6,106 bases of DNA from Bdellovibrio sp. Lineage in GTDB: Bacteria; Bdellovibrionota; Bdellovibrionia; Bdellovibrionales; Bdellovibrionaceae. The stretch lies in the NCBI GenBank assembly GCA_003176075.1, contig PSRN01000233.1, positions 1-6,106 on the forward strand. Reading direction: 5' to 3'. Made by a program: the position numbers and the translations under genes. Numbering within the stretch: the stretch's first letter is position 1; the number at the start of each line of letters is the position of its first letter. Below, in pieces: positions 1-4,987 of the stretch. The notes under the pieces are model-generated. The model did no database searches. It was given only the letters and a program-made list of their open reading frames with translations, and had not been told where the DNA came from.

Positions 1-94
1 CAACTCAAAAGCGAGCGGGCCCTCCTGCTCAAAGGCCAAGGTCGGGGAGCCAGGTGGCAACGCAAATTGCGGTAAGGCTGATCCATATGTAAAT

Positions 95-227
95 GAGTAT
101 TATTATACTCAATATGTTACTTAAAGAATATTATTATATCCAATATGTCCAATCATGCTTCTCATAAAATTGCTTAAAATGAGTATTATAATGATCATTA
201 GGTGTATGAAAGTGTATAATAATATCC
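95..227. promoter_or_regulatory. AT-rich hipBA promoter/operator region with four repeated operator-like sites
   Basis: Four 16-bp sites share the pattern GAGTAT-N4-ATACTC: 95-110 (perfect arms), 126-141 (arms GAATAT/ATATCC), 181-196 (GAGTAT/ATGATC) and 212-227 (GTGTAT/ATATCC). Sites 1 and 2 start 31 bp apart, as do sites 3 and 4, which is about three helical turns. Sites 1 and 2 are each followed by AATATGT, making a 23-bp direct repeat with 3 mismatches. TATAAT hexamers lie inside site 3 (187-192) and site 4 (215-220) on the plus strand, so a bound repressor would cover the likely -10. I see no good -35. A perfect 12-bp palindrome, TAATGATCATTA (189-200), overlaps site 3. HipB proteins are known to repress their own operon through several operators, so these are the likely HipB sites, by inference. 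The GC-rich stretch 1-80 shows no convincing gene. Confidence 0.6.
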
Positions 228-251
228 AAATGCATTAAAAAATGGTGTCCC

Positions 252-599
252 ATGAAGACCAAGAAAGTGCGTACCTATTCAAAAATCACGAAGGAAGCTG
301 CCCGCCTGCTGGGACTTGAGATTCAACTGGCGCGCAAACAACGGAGGATGAGTGAATCGGATTTAGCCGACCGTGCGGGTCTTTCCCGCAAAACAGTGCA
401 GAAGATTGAAAAGGGCGATTTGAGCATTTCAATGGGGTTGGCGTTTGAAGCCGCAGCCGTGGTCGGAGTGAAGTTGTTTGATCCGGGTCCTTCCCGTTTC
501 TCAACGGCCATGGATATCGATCGCGTGAATGACAAAATCGCGCTGCTGCCTCGGCGGATCCGCGCTCCCAAGGTTGAGGAAGGCAGCAATGACTTCTAA
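252..599 (+). CDS. hipB: HipB-like Xre-family antitoxin / transcriptional repressor
   Basis: This is a 115-residue protein with one Cro/C1-type helix-turn-helix at about residues 20-75. Helix 2 is SESDLADRAG (34-43) and the recognition helix is SRKTVQKIEKG (45-55), followed by the usual hydrophobic helix (GLAFEAAAVVGVKLFDPG). In the HipB family such proteins bind operators upstream of their own operon as dimers and hold HipA inactive in a complex. The C-terminal tail of about 35 residues after the HTH makes it longer than E. coli HipB (88 aa), and its role cannot be read from sequence. The start at ATG 252 is supported by the position of the HTH, but the Shine-Dalgarno is weak (GGTG at 244-247). 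The stop overlaps the start of the downstream kinase gene by 11 bp, indicating one operon with translational coupling. The assignment as antitoxin rests mainly on this neighbour. Confidence 0.9.
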   Translation: MKTKKVRTYSKITKEAARLLGLEIQLARKQRRMSESDLADRAGLSRKTVQKIEKGDLSISMGLAFEAAAVVGVKLFDPGPSRFSTAMDIDRVNDKIALLPRRIRAPKVEEGSNDF

Positions 600-1890
600 A
601 GATCCAAAGCACGCTTTCGTTTGGATTTGGCTGCCCACTGAGACAAAACCAGTGGTCGCCGGCCGCCTGGATGCGGCTGGCGATATGCTGCGCTTTCGCT
701 ATGGGAAAAGCTACCTCGAGCGCGATAATTTGATTTCGCTTTACACGCCGGAACTGCCTCTCACGACGGAGACGATTCCTCCGCCTAGAGGGCTTTCGAT
801 TCCGGGATGCATCCGCGACGGCTCGCCAGATGCGTGGGGCCGCCGTGTGGTGTTCAATCGTCTTTTCGGGTCCAAGGGCGAAGCGATTAAAGTCCATCAA
901 CTGACAGAGCTGACTTATCTGCTGGAATCGGGGTCGGATCGTATTGGCGCGCTCGATTTTCAGCGTTCGCCGACGAATTATGAGCCACGCTCGGCGCAGA
1001 ATGTGCCACTCAGTGAGTTGGTGAAAGCGGCCGAGATCGTGGAGAAAGGCGCGCCTCTCTCGCCCGATTTGGCAGCGGCCTTGTACCATGGAACGGCGAT
1101 CGGCGGCGCCCGGCCAAAGGCGCTCATTGAGGACGATGAGCGCAAATACGTTGCGAAGTTTTCGTCATCGACGGATATCTACAGCGTCGTAAAGGCGGAA
1201 TTTCTCGGGATGAGTTTAGGACGGGCGATAGGACTTAATGTCGCCGCCGTTCATTTGTGCAAGACCATGAAAAAAGATGTTCTAATGATCGAGCGCTTCG
1301 ACCGGGTAAAAGTAAAGTCGGGATGGCAGCGGCGGGCGATGGTATCGGCTCTGACGCTATTCAAGCTTGATGAGATGATGGCGCGCTATGCGAGCTATGA
1401 GGAACTGGCGGAAATCATTCGCCACTCTTTTACCGACGCCTCGGCGACGCTCAAGGAACTGTATCGCCGACTGATCTTCAACCTACTGATTGGGAATACC
1501 GACGATCACGCCCGCAACCATGCGGCCTTTTGGGATGGGCAGTGGTTGACCCTGACGCCGGCTTACGATTTGTGTCCGCAGCCGAGAACGGGGAATGAGG
1601 CGTCGCAGGCGATGCTGATCCATGGTGAAGATCGCTCCAGCCGGTTGATGGTGGCCCTGGCCGCGGCGGAGTGTTTTCGCTTCAGAGCGGAAGAAGCGCG
1701 AGCGGAGATTCTGCGGCAGATTCAGGTGATTTCCGAGAATTGGGATGGATTGTGTGAGGAAGCGGAAGTGAATGAAACGGATCAGAATCTGTTTCGCACG
1801 CGACAATTCCTCAATCCAGGGATTTTTGAGGGGCTTGATGACAGGGAAATTCTGCAGGCGGCCCGCAAATTTCGCGAGCTCGGAAGTTGA
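589..1890 (+). CDS. hipA: HipA-like serine/threonine kinase toxin
   Basis: This is a 433-residue protein, close to the 440 aa of E. coli HipA. The N-terminal coupling domain spans about residues 10-125, with GRL at 25-27, SPDAWGRR at 79-86 (the form seen in a large HipA subfamily) and DRIGAL at 117-122. The kinase domain follows. It has a glycine loop GTAIGGARPK (168-177), a likely ATP-binding K190 in YVAKF, ERFDR (235-239), the catalytic segment NTDDHARN (303-310) with D305 as probable base and N310 as metal ligand, and TPAYDL with D327 as the second metal-binding aspartate. The core catalytic residues are therefore intact. E. coli HipA phosphorylates glutamyl-tRNA synthetase; the target here is unknown. 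At the position I align with autophosphorylated Ser150 of E. coli HipA this protein has A170, with T169 beside it. The ATG at 589 is preferred over an in-frame ATG at 529 because GAGGAAGG (576-583) precedes it and it gives the usual 11-bp overlap with the antitoxin gene. Confidence 0.92.
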   Translation: MTSKDPKHAFVWIWLPTETKPVVAGRLDAAGDMLRFRYGKSYLERDNLISLYTPELPLTTETIPPPRGLSIPGCIRDGSPDAWGRRVVFNRLFGSKGEAIKVHQLTELTYLLESGSDRIGALDFQRSPTNYEPRSAQNVPLSELVKAAEIVEKGAPLSPDLAAALYHGTAIGGARPKALIEDDERKYVAKFSSSTDIYSVVKAEFLGMSLGRAIGLNVAAVHLCKTMKKDVLMIERFDRVKVKSGWQRRAMVSALTLFKLDEMMARYASYEELAEIIRHSFTDASATLKELYRRLIFNLLIGNTDDHARNHAAFWDGQWLTLTPAYDLCPQPRTGNEASQAMLIHGEDRSSRLMVALAAAECFRFRAEEARAEILRQIQVISENWDGLCEEAEVNETDQNLFRTRQFLNPGIFEGLDDREILQAARKFRELGS

Positions 1891-1910
1891 TTCTCACCGC
1901 CAACTCCCCA

Positions 1911-2041
1911 AACCAAAGTCCAGCTTCCCCTGGACCTTAGTCCCCTCCAAAACGGCGCAAACTAGACCTAGGTCTAAAAAAAATTTTTCCCGCCTTTCCT
2001 GATACTTTTCCTTTACAAGATGCACTGCGCAACAATCTAGA
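1911..2041 (+). promoter_or_regulatory. Upstream boxes of flagellin 1, shared with flagellin 2
   Basis: Three elements recur upstream of the second flagellin. AACCAAAGTCCAGCTTC at 1911-1927 matches 4903-4919 at 16 of 17 positions. GACCTAGGTCTA at 1965-1976, within a perfect 14-bp palindrome (1963-1976), matches 4925-4936 at 11 of 12. TCTAGA at 2036-2041 starts 20 bp before the sigma-28 -35 element, against 21 bp at 4933-4938. GTCCAG (1918-1923) and CTGGAC (1930-1935) form an inverted repeat. The palindrome is followed by A8T5, which does not make a canonical terminator for the toxin gene. I see no coding sequence in this stretch. These may be activator sites or remnants of a duplicated upstream region. 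Confidence 0.45.
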
Positions 2042-2055
2042 CTGGACCTTCGGCC

Positions 2056-2082
2056 TAAAGCTTTCTGGACCTCCGCCGAGAA
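2056..2082 (+). promoter_or_regulatory. Sigma-28 (FliA) promoter of flagellin 1
   Basis: A -35 element TAAAGCTT (2056-2063), an 11-bp spacer and a -10 element GCCGAGAA (2075-2082) match the enterobacterial FliA consensus TAAAGTTT-N11-GCCGATAA with one mismatch in each half and exact spacing. Transcription should start near 2089-2090, leaving a leader of about 195 nt before the flagellin start. The match at the second flagellin (4954-4980), with the same spacer length, strongly supports both. Confidence 0.88.
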
Positions 2083-2089
2083 GAGACGC

Positions 2090-2285
2090 AAGTACGTTGG
2101 AGCAACTCTTTGAAGATCGATCAGGGGACCTCGTCAGCAGTCACTTACGAGATTTCAAGATCCTCCTCAAAAAGAAGCGGCCCCGCGCAAGTCCGTCACG
2201 ACTTGGGCGCGGGTCGACTCCAGCACAACAAATCGCAACGACAAAGAAAGGTACACACGGTTCGTCTGTGTAAAGGGGGATTAAT
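2090..2285 (+). promoter_or_regulatory. Long structured 5' leader of flagellin 1
   Basis: The leader lies between the predicted start of transcription and ATG 2286. It contains GATCGATCAGGGG (2115-2127), shared with the other flagellin leader, and a CTCGT/ACGAG stem (2130-2134 with 2147-2151). Its strongest hairpin has arms CCCGCGC-AAGTC (2182-2193) and GACTT-GG-GCGCGGG (2200-2213): 12 bp with a 2-nt bulge on the 3' side and a 6-nt loop. A small hairpin, TACACA (2252-2257) with TGTGTA (2267-2272), has inner GG/TC pairs and a UUCG loop and abuts the Shine-Dalgarno GGGGGA (2275-2280). GATCCTCCT at 2159-2167 can pair with AGGGGGATT at 2274-2282 (9 bp including two G-U), which would hide the ribosome binding site. 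No riboswitch class I know was recognised. Confidence 0.5.
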
Positions 2286-3113
2286 ATGGGCTTAAGAATT
2301 CAAACCAACTTGCCTTCCATTGCCGCCCAGCGGGTTTTGGGAATTCAACAAATGCGCATGGAGCACTCGACGCAGGCTCTCGCTTCTGGAAGCCGGATTG
2401 TTCACGCCGCCGATGATGCCGCCGGCCTCGCTATTTCAGAGAACTTACGCGGCCAAATTCGGGGAATCGCCATGGCCCGCAACAATGCCTTCAACGCCGG
2501 CTCGGCGATCCAGATCTCTGAAGGCGGCCTCAACGAGATCAATAATATATTAATTCGTTTGCGCGAACTGGGAATCCAAGCGGCGTCGGATAACATCGGC
2601 GACAAAGAGAGAATGTTTCTAAATGTGGAATCAAAAAACCTGATTGAAGAGGCGGACCGGATCGCCAAGACCACGCAGTTTGGCGACAAAAAGCTTCTGG
2701 ATGGGAGCGGCGGAGAGATGACTTTCCACGTGGGTCCCTTCGGCGGAGATGAAAACAAAATCTCGTACTCGGTTTCGTCCAATGCCACGGCGGGCGAACT
2801 GGGAATCGATGGGATCGACCTCACCGACAAAGGCGGTGCGATTTCCACTTTGGATTCGGTGGACAAGGCACTCGTTAAACTTTCTTCCATGCGCGCCAAC
2901 TTCGGCGCCGTTCAGAGCCGCCTCAATTCCACCGTGTCGAATTTGGATATTCAGTACGAAAACTTGAGCGCCGCCAATTCCCGGATCCGGGACGTCGACG
3001 TCGCCAAGGAGTCTTCCGAAATGGCGTCAGCCAACGTTCTTCAGAATGCGGCGATCTCCGTCTTGTCACAGGCCAATCAGTTCCCGGCCATGGCCTTAAA
3101 ACTGGTAAACTAA
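2286..3113 (+). CDS. fliC: Flagellin (short D0-D1 type), flagellin 1
   Basis: This 275-residue protein is a structural subunit of the flagellar filament, exported unfolded by the flagellar type III apparatus and assembled outside the cell. The N-terminal flagellin domain (about 1-140) shows MGLRIQTNLPSIAAQR, SGSRIVHAADDAAGLAIS (34-51), LRELGIQAASD (92-102) and IAKTTQFG...LLDG (126-140). The C-terminal domain shows RANFGAVQSRLNS (203-215), ENLSAANSRIRDVD (225-238) and the hydrophobic end VLSQANQFPAMALKLV. There is no variable D2/D3 domain, so only the filament core is present. By eye, 81 of the first 140 residues match flagellin 2. The normally well-kept RNANDGIS motif (66-73 in flagellin 2) reads NNAFNAGS here. 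The start is set by GGGGGA five bases upstream of ATG 2286 and by the canonical N-terminus. It has its own sigma-28 promoter and a long leader. Confidence 0.96.
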   Translation: MGLRIQTNLPSIAAQRVLGIQQMRMEHSTQALASGSRIVHAADDAAGLAISENLRGQIRGIAMARNNAFNAGSAIQISEGGLNEINNILIRLRELGIQAASDNIGDKERMFLNVESKNLIEEADRIAKTTQFGDKKLLDGSGGEMTFHVGPFGGDENKISYSVSSNATAGELGIDGIDLTDKGGAISTLDSVDKALVKLSSMRANFGAVQSRLNSTVSNLDIQYENLSAANSRIRDVDVAKESSEMASANVLQNAAISVLSQANQFPAMALKLVN

Positions 3114-3242
3114 GAGATTCAAACGATTGATTGATTTGCACGATTGAATTGGATGATTAATGTGAACAAGAACGATTTATTTTAAGAAAAACTAAGGACC
3201 GATCAGTCGCCCACAGACCGACAGGCCGGTCGCTTAAGCCCA

Positions 3243-3266
3243 CCCTCGGGATGAAAGTCCCGAGGG
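3243..3266. terminator. Strong hairpin in the convergent intergenic region, candidate terminator
   Basis: Perfect 9-bp arms CCCTCGGGA (3243-3251) and TCCCGAGGG (3258-3266) enclose a 6-nt loop. The hairpin lies between the convergent ends of flagellin 1 (130 bp upstream) and the minus-strand gene (53 bp away), where a terminator for either would be expected. Neither side has an adjacent T-tract; a T7 run at 3298-3304 is too far away. A weaker hairpin, GACCG (3216-3220) with CGGTC (3227-3231), precedes it. It could also act as a stabilising 3' structure on the flagellin mRNA. Confidence 0.45.
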
Positions 3267-3318
3267 CCTAAATTCCCCGTCCAAAATTCAGGCTCCATTT
3301 TTTTGACTTAACAGAACC

Positions 3319-4491
3319 CTACCGCGCCCCAAGGGTCGCTTCCTTAGCCGGCGTCCCGGTGGTATGTGTGGCCCAGTCGTAGATCTGGCCCACTGGATGG
3401 GCTACTGCCTGGTAGGCGTTGTCGACGCCTGCGCCGATTAATTCCGCCAACTTGAAAGCAGGATCAGGGTAGAGAAGCGCCGATGCCCCAATAACAGCGA
3501 ATACTTTCGATCCAATGAGACCCACGCCCGTCAATCCAGGAATGAAGGTCAAGGCTCCAAGAGCAGTGTTAATGAGCTGCTTTCCATAGTTAACTCGTTT
3601 CAAAGTTTCCTCGTTGAAGCGATGACTCTCGCGAGCTTTTACGATGGCCATGTCCCAGGACGTATTTGCCGCTAGTCCAGAGATTGCCATATCTGAAATT
3701 TTCCACACTCCTGCAAGCGACCATGGATTTTTTATGACACCGGCAATTTTTGCAAAGATTCCGGACGAGACATAATTTAGGGCGAAGCCCAATCCGAATT
3801 GGGCTCCCCACTTCCCGAACGTTCCGGCCTTTTCATTGCCGTGTCTTTGGGCCCAATCTAGACCGTCTTGGATTAAACCAAGGTTGTTGAGTGTCTGCAT
3901 AACTAGGGAAAGCGCCGCAGCTTTGAGTGTGGGATGTAACCCCCCTTTCAAATAAAATGAGCCAGCAAAACCCCCCGTCCCTAGGATGGAAACGGCAACG
4001 CCCTCAGTTGCGTCGCCGGCTGTGGATGCCGGATAGCGCGCATGTTTGATCACCGGTAGACATTGAAAGGCGCTATCACCCGACAGGTCGAATTCCGACA
4101 TGTCGGGCAGGTGGACAACATGAACGTTTGGGTTTGATGAAATCTTTCGCCCAATGTTGCTTATTCCCCAACCACTGTGATGATCAATGACCATCAAAGG
4201 CTCGCCTGGGTTTGCACGTTGTGCCAGATGCGTGAGCACTGCTTTTTCCTGGTCCCTGGGGATGACCACAAGACTGATTGTGAAGTTAGGCTTGAAATGA
4301 CCCGGAGAAAACTCTCGAATCGCAAAGGCGGGAAATTGCGGCTTGTTGTCGGCTGTGGGCGGCGTTGATGCTACAGCGGCACAGGGAGCTTGAATTATTG
4401 ACCCAGTGAAAAAAACTGCCACAACGAGACGCCGAAGCACCTTTGGGTCTAACGAAAATTTTGGAAGAGGTCGTGAGGGTGAACCATTCAT
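3319..4491 (-). CDS. Secreted protein of unknown function, with signal peptide
   Basis: I do not recognise the family of this 390-residue protein. Residues 18-42 form a clear signal peptide: LRR, then LVVAVFFTGSII, then a signal peptidase I site AVA-S (cleavage after about A41). The mature part has a mixed region (45-160) with MVIDHHSGWGISNIG (100-114), a glycine-rich stretch (163-184) and a C-terminal half rich in hydrophobic or amphipathic helices, notably 308-341. That last segment could insert in a membrane. C37 lies in the signal peptide but not in a good lipobox, and the only other cysteine is C144. The ATG at 4491 lacks a Shine-Dalgarno. A GTG at codon 18 (4440-4438) would give a shorter, more typical signal peptide but also lacks one. 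An in-frame stop just upstream (4500-4498) limits the start. The gene runs against both flagellins, so it is not in their transcription units. A role in the flagellum or cell envelope is possible but unsupported. Confidence 0.75.
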   Translation of the reverse strand: MNGSPSRPLPKFSLDPKVLRRLVVAVFFTGSIIQAPCAAVASTPPTADNKPQFPAFAIREFSPGHFKPNFTISLVVIPRDQEKAVLTHLAQRANPGEPLMVIDHHSGWGISNIGRKISSNPNVHVVHLPDMSEFDLSGDSAFQCLPVIKHARYPASTAGDATEGVAVSILGTGGFAGSFYLKGGLHPTLKAAALSLVMQTLNNLGLIQDGLDWAQRHGNEKAGTFGKWGAQFGLGFALNYVSSGIFAKIAGVIKNPWSLAGVWKISDMAISGLAANTSWDMAIVKARESHRFNEETLKRVNYGKQLINTALGALTFIPGLTGVGLIGSKVFAVIGASALLYPDPAFKLAELIGAGVDNAYQAVAHPVGQIYDWATHTTGTPAKEATLGAR

Positions 4492-4504
4492 ATGAACTTA
4501 ACAA

Positions 4505-4521
4505 CGCAAACCTCTTGCCAA
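4505..4521 (-). promoter_or_regulatory. Sigma-54-like promoter in front of the minus-strand gene
   Basis: Read on the minus strand, TTGGCAAG (4521-4514), four bases, then TTGCG (4509-4505) matches the RpoN consensus YTGGCACG-N4-TTGCW. The GG and GC dinucleotides have the required spacing, with two mismatches outside those invariant pairs. The predicted start of transcription is near 4494, only about 3 nt before the ATG at 4491. The mRNA would be nearly leaderless, which fits the missing Shine-Dalgarno, or translation may start at the GTG at 4440. I looked for an enhancer-binding site upstream and recognised none. A chance match remains possible. Confidence 0.5.
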
Positions 4522-4726
4522 AGAATGTATCAAGTTGAGACATGGCGGAGAAACTGGCCGAATTCCAACCGACTTCCGGCGGCTTGCTGTTGGTCTTGTG
4601 ACAATTCTCGGCCTAAGGTGTCAAGCTGCTGAGGTTGCACGAAAAAACGAAAGCCCTGTTTGGACGGCAAAAACCTGCTCCATCGACTTTGCCATTCCTG
4701 CAGTCATTACATTTTCGGGCCTGGGT

Positions 4727-4768
4727 CTGAACCTGAACCTGAACCTGACGCTGACACCGACCCTGAGT
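4727..4768. repeat. Degenerate hexamer tandem repeat (CTGAAC type)
   Basis: CTGAAC occurs three times exactly (4727-4744), then decays through CTGACG, CTGACA, CCGACC and CTGAGT. Every frame through it gives two-residue repeats (such as EPEPEP or LNLNLN), which makes the overlapping open frames look protein-like without being genes. It is the only clear feature between about 4525 and 4900, a stretch in which I see no gene. Confidence 0.7.
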
Positions 4769-4902
4769 CCAGCCGGACCTCGACGCGACTTTCCTCCACC
4801 TCGACTTTGAGCCACCCAGATTTTCCCAAGAACCACCGACCGAAGTCCGCATTTCAAGCCTTTCGTCCAGGCCATTCCTCGCCCAAAAGGCAGGTTTGAA
4901 CC

Positions 4903-4944
4903 AACCAAAGTCCAGTTTCATTTCGACCAAGGTCTAGATCTTGG
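4903..4944 (+). promoter_or_regulatory. Upstream boxes of flagellin 2, shared with flagellin 1
   Basis: AACCAAAGTCCAGTTTC (4903-4919) and GACCAAGGTCTA (4925-4936) repeat the boxes found at 1911-1927 and 1965-1976. The second box lies in an 18-bp near-perfect palindrome with arms CCAAG (4927-4931) and CTTGG (4940-4944) around TCTAGA (4933-4938). That TCTAGA starts 21 bp before the sigma-28 -35 element, against 20 bp at flagellin 1. Conserved placement next to both promoters suggests a binding site, though shared ancestry of the upstream regions would also explain it. Confidence 0.45.
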
Positions 4945-4953
4945 CGACCCGAC

Positions 4954-4980
4954 TAAAGCCTTCCCAGACCTCGCCGAAGG
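4954..4980 (+). promoter_or_regulatory. Sigma-28 (FliA) promoter of flagellin 2
   Basis: The -35 element TAAAGCCT (4954-4961), an 11-bp spacer and the -10 element GCCGAAGG (4973-4980) follow the FliA consensus with exact spacing. The invariant TAAAG and GCCGA cores are intact, and the last bases of the -10 differ from the consensus ATAA. Transcription should start near 4987-4988, giving a leader of roughly 275 nt. The spacers of the two promoters also resemble each other (both contain GACCTC). Confidence 0.83.
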
Positions 4981-4987
4981 GTGGGGT

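Noticed and set aside
1..86. Open frames at the left edge, including a minus-strand frame from ATG 86 to the edge and a plus-strand frame ending at 73-75.
   Set aside because: Several frames are open over only 24-28 codons with nothing recognisable; the left sequence is needed to decide.
529..588. 20-residue N-terminal extension of the HipA-like kinase from ATG 529.
   Set aside because: The extension lies inside the antitoxin gene in another frame; ATG 589 has a good ribosome binding site and fits the family's N-terminus.
286..1089. Long minus-strand open frame (267 codons) opposite the hipB/hipA genes.
   Set aside because: It lies antisense to two well-supported genes, is arginine- and histidine-rich with no recognisable domain, and looks like a codon-bias shadow.
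1963..1990. Terminator after the toxin gene at the TAGACCTAGGTCTA palindrome.
   Set aside because: The hairpin would be only five base pairs and is followed by A8 before T5, which is not a canonical intrinsic terminator; the element is better explained as a shared upstream box.
2110..2295. Possible upstream ORF from TTG 2110 overlapping the flagellin 1 start.
   Set aside because: It starts at TTG with no Shine-Dalgarno, and its composition follows the leader's hairpins. An upstream-peptide role cannot be excluded but is not supported.
2402..2899. Minus-strand open frame of 165 codons inside flagellin 1.
   Set aside because: It is antisense to a clear flagellin, has low-complexity composition and no start signal; it is a shadow frame.
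4535..4930. Overlapping open frames on both strands around the hexamer repeat.
   Set aside because: Their protein-like look comes from the repeat (EPEPEP, LNLNLN, QVQVQV); there is no conserved domain, start signal or consistent coding pattern.
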